From the NCBI GenBank assembly GCA_964017145.1, contig OZ024844.1:3286001-3350000 (forward strand): a DNA stretch of 64,000 nucleotides, given 5' to 3'. Positions 32,226 to 44,947 of the stretch are shown here, piece by piece (position 1 is the first letter of the stretch; each line of letters opens with the position of its first letter). A program made the position numbers and the translations under genes. The DNA is from Agrocybe praecox (Eukaryota > Basidiomycota > Agaricomycetes > Agaricales > Agrocybaceae). Under the pieces are notes generated by a model. It was not told where the DNA came from. It was given only the letters and a program-made list of their open reading frames with translations, and made no database searches.

Positions 32226-35200
32226 ATGTTTTGGAGGTAGTCTGTACCCAACCTCCTCGGAACGTTTCTAACGCGAATAATTGCGGTACTTTTGCTACAG
32301 ATTCGGGTTTCAGAATGCATCAACGATCGACAGTTTGCTAGATAAGGAGGATGTAGCGCTAGAGGCTATTCTGGACGAAGACGATCTTTTACAAGAATGC
32401 AAGGCTCAAAATACCAGGCTTATCGATTACTTTGAGCGGGTCGATGTCCTGCAGAAATTATTAGGATATGTGACGGGTCAGATTGAGGGAGAAGAGCAAG
32501 GGCGTTTCAAGTGAGCGCTTTTTTGACATCACGCAATTTCCCTCAAGTGGCCTTGGTTTCTGGTTGTACTCACCATTCATTCTATTGGAAGATATCCGTA
32601 TATTGCAACAGAGGTTCTGTGCAGTGAGATATGGTCAATTGTCAATACCTGCATAAACGAGCAGAGACAGCTCCTGGTGCCATTCTGGGAGACCGTCCTC
32701 GACCGGTCTGCAGAAGATATGAAGACTCAAACCACAATGGCTTCTCATTTCGCTAAAATAAACTCAGTTTTCATGACCAAAAGACCCGCTGAAGTGAGCT
32801 TAATGCCGCTTCTTTTGAATGTTAATCATGGAACCATGTCTTCCAGATGCTTGCATTCATCCAATCGCAGCCCAACATCGTTGAACGCATGATGCGGCAT
32901 ATCGAATCGCCTTCACTGGTTGATCTCATGGGACGTATTATTCAGCTCGACGAAACACTCCCAAACTGTAATGTCGTCGAGGTTCATTCATCTCCTTTAT
33001 TCTGCCCTAAGTTCAGGCTGAAAGATTCCTTGTCTCATACAGTGGTTATCTTCTGAAAACCTGATGGGTCGACTTGTGGAACTCCTCTCCCCTAATCATG
33101 CGCCTTCTGTTCACGCTATTGTGGCAGATCTTGTGAAAAACATTATAGCCATGGCAACTCCTTCCCCAGCTGTTGGTCTTACTGAGGGTTTGCAAAATGG
33201 ACCGGCTTCGAATAGATTCGCTCGTGAAGTCGCACGACCGGCAAACATTTCAAGAATGGTTGAATATATCTTGAATCCATTCTCACCTGATACGAACGAG
33301 TCGTCGAATGCACAGGACGGAGATGAAGAAGGTACCCTATCATCTCCGACCTTCGAATCATCCATTTCATCTGTGGTTCAATCAATCGCAGTTATTGTCG
33401 AGTTAATACGAAAAAATAACTCGGATTATTTCGAGCCTTACCTTTTCCATGCCCTTCGAAATCGCTTGATTCAGGTCCAACAGCAGCAGCAGACGCACAT
33501 GTCCAGCGACGAAATGCGTGCATCTCTCGAAGGGGTCATGAACGAAATGGTGCACAGGATGGGAGTCATCCATTTGGGTCCTTTGCTGGAAATTATATCT
33601 TCCCGCTTGGGAGAATTCCAGAAGTACTTTAAATCACCCCGCTCTATGGTTAGTAGTCATCTGAGGTTTTATCATGTTGTATAACTTTCTGACCGTCTGC
33701 TCAGCGCGGATCCATATCGACTACCATTGGCAGAATGGTACCTTTCACACTAGAGCGATATAGGATCGTTGAACTCTACGCAGAGCTCCTCCATTGCTCA
33801 AATATGTCACTACTAAACCGTTCCCCCGCATTTGCTCACGTATATGATTCGGAAGGCCGCTTACAAGGTGGTTTAACTGGGTTAGAAGAACTTGCACAAG
33901 TCATTGCTTTAGGCAGCAACAATGAAAACGAAAACGACGCCATGGATGAATCAAACGACGACGAACAGCCTGAAGAGCTTGCATTCCCTGTGAGGAACCC
34001 GCACGACGACTCGCTGATCGACTCGGACGACTACATGAGTGGGTCAGACGACGAGCCTGGAAGCTCGGACGACGAGGCCATGGAGGAAATAGTGATGTTC
34101 GATGATCCGCCGTTGTCGCCCATCGCTTTCCGAGAACCTTCGGTTGTAGTCGATGGTGGTCTGCCGTCGTCTCCTGAAAACACGGCATTGTCAGAAAGTC
34201 CCGTACAGGGGGATTCGAGGTTTTTATCTGCCGATGCGAACGCTGGAATGCTCGCCTCGAGCCCTGAAACTGAGAGGCCTGGAATGACGTCTCGCTCGTC
34301 AACATCTGGTCGAGGTTCGAGAAGAAGCTCACGCTCGCGAAGGAGACCGACGCTGGAAAGTTTGGTCGAAACGCATATCCCTGTTGGGGAACTCATGAAA
34401 CGCCGGTGGTTGGAAGAAAATGTGCTCGGAACAATGATTGTGAGTACCTTCTTCCTTCTTTTTTACGTGTTGACTTTTTCATTACGAACCAATTTGAATG
34501 GGACTTCGTGCAGGACATGTTTTTCCATTTTCCGTGGAATAATTTCCTGCATAGTGCGGTTTATGATGTTATCCACCAAGTGATGACTGGGAGTACGCAG
34601 GGAGGGTATAATAGAGAGCTCATCATTTCATTATTCCGAGACGCGAAGATTCTTCAGCGTATAGTGGAAGGTCAAAGCCGTAACGATGCAGAATGGTAGG
34701 GTCTACTTTGTTATATCCCCCCCTCCTCTCCGTTTCTAACGATAATTTACTTCCAGCGCGAAGTCTAAAGGCGTACGATTAGGATACATGGGACATCTCA
34801 TGCTCATATCCGAAGACGTCATTACTGCAATGGCGCGCTTCCCACCAGATCTGCGGCTCATTATCATCCAATACGCCCCCGAACCCGAATGGGACAACTA
34901 CGTTACGGGGCGGTACAACGAGACGAAGAAAGAGGACAGCAGACTGCTGGGTGGTGGGAAACCTGTCGTCGGGGCAGTGACGAGGAGCGTGACGCAGTGG
35001 AAGGTTGACGAGAATGAGCTAGGCACGGATAGCGCTGTTGGTAGTGTGGTAGGAAAAGGTCCTTCCTCGTTGGATTCGAGTAGTGGATCTGCTGGTGGTG
35101 GGAGCGCAGGAATCAAGGGCGAGTTCAAGAGGACGACGAGTGTGGGCCGTCCGGTGTCGACTGCTGATTTTGGACCTGCTGATGTTATTGGGGCTGACGA

Positions 35201-35983
35201 TGAAGAGGACGACGAGGACAATGTGTCTTCTGGTCGGGCACCACACGTATGCATTATAAACCGTCCTTTTTCTTTGTCTATTTATGTGCTGATATTTAAC
35301 AAGTTTGCAAGGTACTTGGCGCAAGAGATGGGGTCGTCAGACCAGTTTGGAGGGTCATCAGATGAAGATGACGAAGACGAGGGCTGGCTAGCTCAGTCAA
35401 CGTTCGGTGTCCCCGTTGCGTCGAGAACGTTTAGCGAGCGAAGACCATTAAGCAGTAATGGGTTTGGAGTATGTGCTGTGGTCGCATTTTATTGATTTAT
35501 CTTATTTTAACACAACGACAGGATGCATTCGAGCCATCTAATGCTACGTCGTTATCCATGGTGGAAGATCCATTTAACCCTCATGACGATGTAAGTCTGG
35601 TGCCTTTTCCGCGTAGAATTGTGCCTTTCTTCTCATGCATGTCGATTACATTCTTATTCTATTTCTATTTACAGGACGGTTTTGGACCTTTCTCCGATGC
35701 GGCGAGCGAAGTTGGGGGTGCTGGCTCAAACTCAGGTGGTGGGGACGGTTTCACCTTCGCAGCGTCCTTCTCGGACGAAGACTCGTCGTTCGAGTCGTTT
35801 GGGGATTTTGGAGAATTCCAAACCGCGGACGATGAAACGGGCGATTTCAATCCAGATGATAATGATGTTGACGATCCTGCAACACCGACTACGGGGAGTT
35901 GGACAACGTTGACATCTGATAGTAGTACTTCTGGTAGTGAGAAAGGGAAAGGAAAAGAGGCCGCGTCGAGTAGTTCGAAGTGA
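32226..35983 (+). CDS. SAPS-domain Sit4/PP6 phosphatase regulatory subunit
   Basis: Eleven exons (32226-32236, 32301-32510, 32592-32793, 32847-32981, 33043-33648, 33705-34439, 34514-34695, 34757-35246, 35304-35468, 35522-35590, 35675-35983) close in phase to 1037 aa. The invariant start MFWRFGFQNASTIDSLL spans the 11-nt first exon. The alpha-helical SAPS core continues through ECKAQNTRLIDYF, PFWETVLDRSAEDMK, YRIVELYAELLHCSN and FFHFPWNNFLHSAVYD to YMGHLMLISEDVI. An acidic/Ser-rich insertion lies at about residues 440-520 and a disordered acidic tail at the C-terminus. SAPS proteins bind Sit4 (PP6) and direct it in G1 progression, TOR-dependent and glucose signalling. No intact extra domain beyond SAPS is seen. 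Confidence 0.95.
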
Positions 35984-36610
35984 GTATAATATGTGACGCT
36001 CTTTTCTCTCTTTCTTCTCTTTCTTTTCTCTTTCTTTTCGTGCATATATACATACATACGTTTGGGACAATTACCTTGGTATTGAAGGGCCACGAGCGCT
36101 TATTTTTGATCCGCATGATTAAAGTTGTAAATTGAAAACAACATCCGGAGTATCGTGGTCAGGAAACCATCGACTTCATCTACCCAGCGGGACGATGACT
36201 ATTGATAGGAATAGACTTCATCGATTGACAACTCCAATTCGTCAATTATGTACCGGTGGGTCAATTGAAATGCGAGTGATCTCCGGCATTTCTTTGCCTG
36301 TGTGTCGGAATAAGAAGACCGAGAGAAGAGAGTTGCGTTGTATTTTGAGTATTGTCTATAGACTATCAGATGAGATGGTAAGCTCGACATCGAGTTATAC
36401 GTGGCTATGTAGAACTTGCAGTTCGCCCGAAGTCTGTTTCAAAATTAAATCATGTGAGAAAGAGCGTCGGCCGAGGAATAGCCGATCGGCCGGCGTTGGA
36501 GTCGAGTCAATGTCAATTGATGTTAAAAGTTTTAGCAGCTGTTGAATTCTGCAAGTCTTACACTTTTCCTTTCCTTTTCCTCATCCTTCGCCACCGCCAA
36601 CTCATAAATC
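35984..36610. other. Intergenic region, SAPS 3' flank and ILV2 promoter
   Basis: About 630 bp. A TTTCTCTTTCTT-rich tract follows the SAPS stop. No coding frame supported. Confidence 0.5.
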
Positions 36611-38889
36611 ATGGCGCTACCTGTATCAAGGTCTTTTTGCGTACCATCTTCAGCAAAATCTGCCACTACTGTCCGATGCAAGTCTACAGTGGCCACAGGC
36701 AGCGCTTTCTCCATGGTGGATGCAAAGTCGAGGGTAAGAGAGCATGCCCGCAATATCAGTCGCTCGACTGTGGCAAAGGCAACACCAGCGCCTACTGCGT
36801 AAGTCCAATCCTTTACTACCAACAACGACAGGCGCTTAACTCTTAACAGTCGCCCATCACCACCCCCTGGCTTTCAGCAGGTCCCAAAACTCAATAACGC
36901 CAGGCTGCCTCCCTCTCACATTCATGGCGCGGGTCCTGCTCCAAATACTCCTCTTGACCATTCATTCATCGGTCTCTCAGGTGGTCAAATTTTCCATGAA
37001 ATGATGCTGCGCCATGGCGTCAAGCACATATTCGGCTACCCTGGCGGTGCCATTCTCCCCGTGTTCGATGCCATCTATCAGTCACCTCATTTCGAATTCG
37101 TTCTTCCCCGTCACGAACAGGGCGCAGGGCACATGGCTGAGGGCTACGCTCGCGTATCTGGTCTGCCTGGTGTTGTTCTTGTCACGTCAGGTCCAGGGGC
37201 CACCAACGTAATCACCCCTATGCAGGATGCTCTATCCGACGGCATCCCCTTGGTGGTCTTCACAGGCCAGGTAGCTACCTCTGCCATCGGTTCGGACTCG
37301 TTCCAAGAGGCCGATATCATTGGTATCTCAAGGAGTTGCACAAAGTGGAACGTCATGGTGAAAAACATCGAAGAGCTCCCAAGAAGGATTAACGAAGCTT
37401 TCAAAATAGCCACTTCAGGTCGACCTGGGCCCGTACTGGTTGATCTCCCCAAGGATGTCACTGCCGGCATCCTCAAAACTCCTTTGCCATTCAAAGCAAC
37501 TACCCCTGGCATCAATCTTGGACTGCCCATGAACCCTCTACAGATGGACGACCCCCCCATCGACTACGCACTCATCAGGCAAGCCGCGAAGATGATCAAC
37601 GAGGCTCAGAAGCCCGTCGTGTACGCAGGTAACGGTGTCCTTTCTGCCAAAGCCGGACCCATGCTTCTCGCCATGCTCGCGGACAAGGGCAACATCCCCG
37701 TGTGCACCACCCTCCAAGGCCTCGGCGCCTACGACGAGACGAACGAAAAATCCCTGCACATGCTCGGTATGCACGGAAGTGCTTACGCCAACCTTGCGAT
37801 GCAGAACGCCGACGTGATCATCGCGCTCGGTGCACGCTTCGACGATCGTGTAACTGGCAAAGTCTCTACCTTCGCCCCTGCTGCGCGCGCTGCTGCTCTC
37901 CAAGGTCGCGGAGGAATCATTCACTTCGAGATCCAGCCCAAGAATATTAACAAGGTCATCGATGCGCAGATTCCTGTCTTGGGGGATGTCGTGGCAAACA
38001 TGGCCGCTCTGGTGCCTTTGATCCAGCGTGCACCCAGAGAACCCTGGTTCGATGATATCAAGGCGTGGAAGAAAGAGTATCCTTTCACGTTTATCAAATC
38101 AGAGAAGGGCGAAAAGATGAAGCCCCAGGAGGTCGTAGAGGAGTTGGATCTCCAGACACGCCATAGGAAGGACGACGTGATCATCGCCACTGGTGTCGGA
38201 CAGCATCAGATGTGGGCTGCTCAACACTTCAGATGGAAACACCCTAGGACGATGGTGACTTCTGGTGGACTTGGTGTATGTGCCCTTCTCTCTTTGTCTT
38301 TTTAGTATATATTCACGAGTGTTCCTTATGTTTTAGACCATGGGCTTCGGTTTACCCGGAGCTATCGGTGCCAAGGTCGCAGCACCTAACAAGACTGTTG
38401 TCGACATCGATGGTGATGCTTCATTCAGCATGACCGCTATGGAGCTCGCTACCGCTTCGCAACACGACATTGGTGTCAAAGTTCTCGTTTTCAACAACGA
38501 GTTCCAAGGAATGGTGCAGCAATGGCAAGGTTAGTCGATATGTTTTTCTCTCTCGTTATTTTCGCTTTTCTTACTTATACCTCTTTTCCTTCTGCGTAGA
38601 CTTATTTTACGACAAGCGTTACTCGCACACAAAAATGGTTAACCCTGACTTTGTTCTCTTGGCCAAGTCGATGGGTGTCCACGCTATCCGATGCCACACT
38701 GCTGAAGAGCTACCTGCGAAGATGAAGGAGTTCCTGGAGTACGATGGCTCGAAGCCTGTGTTGATGGAGTGTTTGGTGGAGAAGAACGAGCATGTGTTCC
38801 CCATGGTCCCCGCTGGAAAGGCTCTGCATGAGCAGTTGCTCCACCCTAGTCTGAAAGATGCCATCGAGAGAATGAAGTCAAGAAAGTAA
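36611..38889 (+). CDS. ILV2: Acetolactate synthase catalytic subunit, mitochondrial
   Basis: Four exons (36611-36798, 36850-38275, 38337-38529, 38600-38889) give 698 aa. The first ~60 residues are Arg/Ser/Ala-rich with no acidic residues early, as in a mitochondrial presequence. ThDP-enzyme signatures are clear: GGQIFHEMMLRHGVKHIFGY with the catalytic Glu in PRHEQGAGHMAEGYARV, the FAD-region FDDRVTGK, and the cofactor motif IDGDASFSMTAMELATA ending at NNE. The quinone-like herbicide-site Trp is kept (MVQQWQ). It condenses two pyruvate, or pyruvate plus 2-oxobutyrate, in Val/Leu/Ile synthesis. Residue 205 is Ala (GQVATSAIG) where S. cerevisiae Ilv2 has Pro192. Its 3' flank borders one copy of the 39.2-kb duplication. 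Confidence 0.97.
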
Positions 38890-39157
38890 AAAAGGAGGAG
38901 AAAATTAATATTTGATCATTCCCTTTCGTCTCTTTCTCCATCTCTATCATCAAGGCTTTTGTGCTTTCATCGACTTTCTCTCGACCGCATCGCTCATCTC
39001 ACGGAACATGTCAATCGACACAACAACAATAACGACAAACGCATCTCGCTTCTTTTTCAACCCCCTTGTACAATATACACACCATCGAACACTGGCATCA
39101 TCTACACGTATCTTCTGAATCTTTGTCTTCTTATCTTCTTACTGGCTTAACGACACC
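38890..39157. other. ILV2 3' flank up to the duplication border
   Basis: T/C-rich 3' untranslated-type sequence. Similarity to the 50.9-kb region begins abruptly at about 39158. Confidence 0.5.
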
Positions 39158-39837
39158 ATATCCTTTTCACGTCGTTTCTTCTCCCATCTGCAGGTGATTC
39201 TCCTCTTTGTTTTGGACCGCTACCATCACCCTAAAACACGACAACTCTTCGAGACGGACGTTCTCTCCCCCTCATTTATATACACGCTCGACCACCCCGA
39301 AAAAAAATCACTGCATACCACACTTCCCATTCTTTTTTTCTTATTATTCTTTTTATTCTGCTGTGGGATGCAGACCACCTCTCTCTCTTTTTGGTGCATA
39401 GTAGTAGTGGATATCTTTCTCACCTGTTGCTCGTTTGCTTGCCCGCTTCTGCATCGTTCGTATTCATGTCTATTGCTCTCCCCTTTTGTTCCATCTATTG
39501 TTTGCTTGTTTACGTACGTGCTTGCTTTGGATATGAATACGACTCGACGAAATCCAAAAAAATTCCTCCGTAGTGTACAAGAAAATTCCATTGGTTTCTT
39601 TCTCTTCCCCTCTGACCTTTCGAGCTCTCTTTCTTAGAGGTTTCTGTACGTCGAAATTTGGCTTGTTTAGTACCCTGCTGCCCATATAGGTGCGATACGG
39701 TCGACTTCATCCCCGCTTCTGCCCCAGAATCCAACCAGGCACAACGCTCCTGAGGAAGGAGCATCCGTAGGAACACTCGTCGTCAAACAATCACTGGTCG
39801 TTGTACCTGCAGACACCTTAGTCAAAAGCAAACTAAT
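39158..39837. repeat. Direct duplication, left copy
   Basis: About 680 bp repeated in the same orientation at 50856-51550, roughly 93% identical by eye, with small indels. Shared landmarks include ACCGCTACCATCACCCTAAA, the GAGACGGACGTTCTCTCC stretch and CCCTGCTGCCCATATAGG. It comprises the 3' flank and last ~50 codons of the nuclease-jacalin gene whose full copy is at 51364-52798. Confidence 0.9.
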
Positions 39838-39840
39838 AGC
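39667..39840 (-). pseudogene. Truncated 3' end of the nuclease-jacalin gene
   Basis: The minus strand reads the C-terminal jacalin-like segment (GFWGRSGDEVDRIAPIWAAGY before the stop), almost identical to the end of the full gene at 51364. Upstream of about 39837 the similarity stops: the rest of the lectin domain, the phosphatase domain and the signal peptide are absent. A short deletion relative to the full copy removes the TNTG segment just before VSAG. No promoter or start is present, so it is a duplication-derived fragment. Confidence 0.85.
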
Positions 39841-41800
39841 ATGTACGGATTGGCAGACGATCAGAACCACGCTCAAGGTGCTCTGACTTGGATTGGCGCG
39901 CTGCCTTCTGTTTATTGGATACAATTTCTGTTGTTCTCCTCGCCTTCGAACTCGTCGTGCCTCTTCTTGCTCTGTTTGCCTGTTTCGTTTTTCCTCTCCC
40001 GTCTGTCGTCTACTTCTTTCCCTACTCTCCTCTCCTCTCCCGTCCTCACTTCAAGTCAGTCAACATCCCTCCATCAACGATCCATCGAAGGTGGTTTGAC
40101 CTCACTTGAATTGGGGGTCATCACGATGCGTCTTTCTCAGCTTTTGTCATCCCACCCGCCTTCTCTTCTTCCCTATCCGTCCATATTATTCTTCACGCCC
40201 CACTATCGTATCTCTCTCCTTCCTTCTCTCCTTCACTTTACTTCTATTTCTCCTTCGATATTCGACTACGCAGAAGCCGATTCCGATACGATACAGGACT
40301 CGGAGCCAGGCATCGTTATCTATTCATTCAATACCATCTCGTACGTCCGTCACACGGAAGCACGCGCAAATGCCAATCTGGATAAGCAAACTTGGATTAT
40401 AACCAACGAACGAAAGATTGACGAAGAACCCGAGGGAGGTGGAACTCGGATGCACGTCGACGAATATTGGCAAATTAACGCCACTCCTTTGTTCAGAAAT
40501 TGGCGTTAACTATTATTCAAGTCGCCGGTATCTCCTCGATTTGCTACTGACGTCGATCAATCTATCGTCCTTGTTTTTCTATCTGCTCTTGCTCTGTCTC
40601 CGCTCTAGTCAGCTATCTTTCTCGGCGAGCTGTTTATTTGGCTAGCAATAAAAGTGTAAACAAGACGCGAGAAACGGACCATACACGGCAGACGGCCTTC
40701 GACCACCATGGACAAGATTATCGACGTTCGACGTTCGACTCCTTGTTTTGTTTTACGTGCCTACCAGCTGTTTATCAATTATTTATTCGATAACATGAAC
40801 GTGCCAACAGAGAGGAGTAATGAACGAGACAAGGCACGAACAGAAAACACATGATATGAAATAAAACGGAATCGAATCGAACAAAACGTCGTTAGTTGGC
40901 AAAGGGCGTATGCACTCTGTGCGACTTATCAACATCTGTAACGCCCTTGACGCTAATTAGTGCGTCTTGTCCGCCTTCCTTCTCGTAAGTTTTTTTTTCC
41001 CTTCTTATTATTTGACTCCTTTTCTCGATTTGCTTCCTCTCCTCAGCACCGTCATTTTTTTCTCCCCCCGCCAATCTGAGGACCTAATTGCATGTCCGGA
41101 TTCACGGGAGAGATCAGATCCGGTAGACGCACCACAACGTGCAGAAAACGCGTAAATATAAATGTTAAAGTATCGAAAATACAAAACTATGGAGCATATT
41201 TAAATCAGAACGTTCGGACTAGAGCGAATGAGTAAATGAAAAAAATAACGAGATAAACATGCTGGATGCTGGTCAATGCGACGACGATGACGGAGGAAAG
41301 CAGGAAGGCAGGGATCAAGTCAAGGGAATGAAAAGTACGATATAAGGGGCATGAAAGGGTGAGGAAATGTTATCAATAGAGGGGAAGGAACATGGAGTAT
41401 AAAAACAGGAGGGATGGATCATGGAATGAGGATGGAAAGAAGAAGGTAAGAGGTAATGTTGTGAATCTGCATACTGAGCATCAGTACATGATCGGTGAAT
41501 GATGCACAAATATAATTATAATTACTATACTATTAAGCAGATGCGCAAGTTCGTATGTACCTGTTTGTTTTCGCACCTCTTTCGGTAAATCTTATTGTTC
41601 TTTTCACTCATTTTCTCATTTTGATGACGTATTTTTATTGCTCTCGCCATATTCCATCGTCTGTCCTCCATCTCTCCATTTTACCTCACCAAATTTGGAA
41701 CTATTTTCCAGATACTAACATGCTTCAGTGTCCTCTCTACCTTTCTTTATTTTTGGTGCCGGAGCGAAGCGAGGCGCATGCCTTGTTACCTTTAGTCATC
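39838..41800. other. Gene-poor left part of the island
   Basis: T/C-rich sequence with one 222-codon plus frame (39841-40509) that looks like low-complexity Ser/Leu translation rather than a gene. No repeat or RNA gene is recognised. The right end is the 3' flank of the NACHT gene. Confidence 0.45.
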
Positions 41801-44392
41801 TCATGCGGCACAGACATTATTATTATCAAACCCAGCCCCAACTCGATCAAGGTAAGTAGTGATTGCTCGACGCGCTCGACGGCTGAGTTGGGGGAAGATC
41901 ATTGACATTTTTGCAAAACATTTAGTTCTGCAAAGATCAACAAGTATAGGAAACCTGGCCGCCAGGGGAAGTATCCGAGGAAAATCATTCAGGAATTCCT
42001 TGTATTTGAGCCACAACCGCTGGTCTGGTTCGAACAGTTCAAGTTTCCATGGTGTTGATCCATGGATGGATTGCACCAGGAAGATCTCCCATGCATCCAC
42101 ATTGATGAGCTTTGCATACGGAACTAAATGGACATGTCGGATGCCGCTGTTGGAGTATTTACCAAGAAGAACAAGTCTGTTCGACAGGTCATGTGGTGGT
42201 GTTTGCCTATGCCACTTCCAGGGACGTGTCTGTTGTTTTTTCCTATCAATCCAATGTAGTTTAAGGTGTGATTCAGCCTCTTGGTTTGTAATTGAACCAT
42301 CAACCAGAAAGGTAAGATGATAGACTGCTGCTTTGGATATTATGAGTGATTTTTCCTCATCACTGAGAGGAATCAAGAATGTGTCATGAAATTCAATGTA
42401 ACGAAAGGCGCTTCCTAAACCTTTTGATGGAACAGCAGGCAAACCTGGTAACCCAAGCTGGTATGTAGCAAAGATATGATGCATCTCCCAATCATTGCTA
42501 TATCGGTTGTGAAGTTCAAAGAGGACCACCTTGTAAAATTTTAAAGCATGATTGTGATAAGTGCCTGCTGCAAGATGTCCGTCATCCTCCTAAAGAAAGA
42601 AAGTCATGTAAAGATTTAGTTTTCCATACAAATCAACATGTAGAAGTTCTTACAAGATTGAACATGATTTTAAACAGATCACAAAGGAACATATTTTCTA
42701 CGTGTTCCCAAAGCTGCTGTTGAAAAAGACTTTTGCAGTAAATCTCCATGGGGAAATTGCTCACAGCAATAAAAAATGCTGCATAACTGGATTCAAACCA
42801 ATCAGATCTAGGGGTATCCAGACAAAAAGGCCCAATTATAGTTGTGTCTTCTGGATCAGATGGGTATCGTGAGCCATTGTATTTCTCTAGCAGTACAATA
42901 GAGTCAGAATAATAGTATGTTTTGCTGGGATGACGAAAATTCTAACCTGAGAATATCTCAATTAATCGAACAAGGTGCCTTGCATGTGTCTCTGCTAGGT
43001 TTCTTGCAAGGTCTTTTGACCTGTGTGCATCAAATAGAAAGTCTCCAAAGGACTTGTGAAGCAGAAGTGCTTCTTGACGTGCAGGGAAATCTGGAGGAAT
43101 AACCATCCGTACAATGGCTGTGAGCTCGGACAACACAACTTCTGCTGTCCCATCTTCGAGATTTAGATACACATCAATGACTGACGGATTGATCCAACCA
43201 TATAAGGCGAGGAATGACATTATATCTGCAGAAAGCGACGGATCTTCTGTGCTATTCAGTAAGTGGGTGTAAAGAGCATCGAGCTCTGCGAAAGGCAGGT
43301 CCTTGAAAGGAGGGCGGAGGCCAAGCACAGCATCCAGACGCTGATGAGGACGATGATGCGGAGAATTGAGATATCCGATTACTGTCTTTGCATACACAAA
43401 CTGGCCGGAAGACTTGTCCACAAGCTTTTTGATCTGGTCCTCAGCCGGCCAATGGGGAGGTATAGAAGCTCTGAATATGTGTCCTTTGCGAAGCTCCGTA
43501 AAACGATCACATAGATAGAGCCTAATATCATCATCCGGATCGTACTCATGCCCAAGGAATATCTTGAACAACGTTGAATTCATCTGTGTCCCACTAAATG
43601 TGTTGGAGATGTTGCTTTCTGGACGGCTCATGACAAGAATGCGAATTGGTATCGTGGAAGTAGTGACGACATAATGCAGAGCATCCAATATATCTCGTTG
43701 GCTTGCTTTGTCCACGCATTCGTCTAGGCCGTCCAGGACGATCAGCCTGGGTGCGCCTTCAGGTGATTTGGCATAATTTGCCAGTAACGGGTCCATGACA
43801 AGCGACATGAACTGCGTCCGCAGAGAACGGGTGAAAATTAGCGGATCGAAGTCGATGAACTCGGAGACAAGCCTGCGTATATGTGGGCTTAGAGCACATA
43901 TCTGATACGAGATTGTTGGTACGACGGATTTGGAGTTATTCCGAGTTGGATCGTTCGCGCCAAAGAAAAAACTGGCAAGCAGGGTTCCATCCTTGGTGCA
44001 GCGCTCACAAACGGTTCTCCCGATAGCAGATTTGCCAGCTCCTGCGGCTCCGGACACCCATGCGATGAATTTATCGCGGGTACGCTCGTCCAATCCTGCT
44101 GCCCAGTCCACAAGAGTTTGGACGATCGCGACCCTCGTCCCTGGGTGACATTTGGGCGGATCAACAATATGCCCAGAGTCGTGCAAAGCATTGGGTGATA
44201 CAGCGGCAACTAAATGATCATATCCACCTGAAAATAATATTCCATGTAAAAAATATATGTGCTATATGGTTAGGCGTACGTACTCTTTCCCCCAGTGTGA
44301 ACGTGGGTGGTATTCATCGTAAATGATCCTCCAGCGACGACAACCTTTGAAGACCCAAAAAAAGATGCAGAGGTTGATGGCATGTCAGACAT
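41801..44392 (-). CDS. NACHT-domain STAND NTPase
   Basis: Four exons (44392-44284, 44227-42947, 42886-42654, 42589-41801) give 803 aa. A short N-terminal segment typical of mushroom NACHT proteins (VVVAGGSFTMNTTHVHTGGK) is followed by Walker A GAAGAGKS (residues 96-103) and Walker B LIVLDGLDEC (198-207). Sensor/ARC2-like helices and the SLLHKSFGDFLFD-like block (LLLHKSFGDFLFDAHRS) that closes the NTPase module come next. The C-terminal ~330 residues contain no WD40, ankyrin or TPR repeats that I can see. Fungal STAND NTPases act in non-self recognition and programmed cell death, and expand rapidly in basidiomycetes. With no clear effector or repeat sensor, this may be a short-form member. It lies inside the duplicated-border island. 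Confidence 0.88.
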
Positions 44393-44724
44393 GTTCGGAT
44401 CAACTCAATGTTGGGGTAGGATAAAGAACTGGGTCACGTAGCAAGTCCTTCAAAGGGCAATCGTCGTCCCTCACAGTTAGTGTTGTCGCACAGTGCAGTG
44501 CAGTCGCCGTGAAGCGAAATTAGTGCCGCTGTGACACGCCTCACAGCGAACACAAGCGCCGTGATGGCTGCATTAAAATGTTCCCACACATAATGCAAAA
44601 AACATGCAGGAGTTGATTATACAAGAACCATGATCAAAATATGCTCCAAAAATTGAATGAATAGACTTCATAACAAAAACATTCATTCTGCGCACTTTTT
44701 TCTTTCAAAAATTCAACACCATAC
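44393..44724. other. NACHT promoter and left flank of the LTR element
   Basis: Includes a cluster of CCTCACA and CAGTGCAGTC words (about 44465-44560) that recurs to the right of the LTR element near 47415-47515. No gene. Confidence 0.4.
44720..44724. repeat. Target-site duplication, left
   Basis: CATAC immediately before the left LTR, repeated exactly at 47132-47136 after the right LTR. Five base pairs is the usual size for copia-class integration. Confidence 0.9.
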
Positions 44725-44886
44725 TGTTGGACTATGTCCCTAGGTACCTCACATCGTTTGTTCACGGGATCATTCCCACGCCTCGTACTCCATATGTATT
44801 TGCGTACGCGCCGTGTTTTCCTCCTTAATCCATTATCATTTCTCTCGTCGTGTCTCGTCCCTGCGTTGCTGCACCTCCTTCTGACA
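44725..44886 (+). repeat. Left LTR (162 bp)
   Basis: TG...CA-bounded, same length and, reading base by base, the same sequence as 46970-47131. Very short for a copia LTR. Pyrimidine-rich 3' half. Confidence 0.93.
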
Positions 44887-44899
44887 GGTTATGGGCCCC
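44887..44899 (+). promoter_or_regulatory. Primer-binding site (half-tRNA type)
   Basis: GGTTATGGGCCCC starts at the first base after the LTR. Its reverse complement contains GGGCCCATAACC, the anticodon stem-loop of eukaryotic initiator tRNA-Met, rather than a tRNA 3' end with CCA. Drosophila copia primes from a cleaved initiator-tRNA half in this way. Confidence 0.75.
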
Positions 44900-44947
44900 G
44901 CCGCCTTCGCTATTTAGACGATTTTTCACGCCTTTCACCAAATTTTT

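Noticed and set aside
39841..40509. 222-codon plus frame starting at the edge of the left duplication
   Set aside because: Translation of T/C-rich DNA; abundant Ser/Leu, no domain, and its start falls inside the leftover duplication border.
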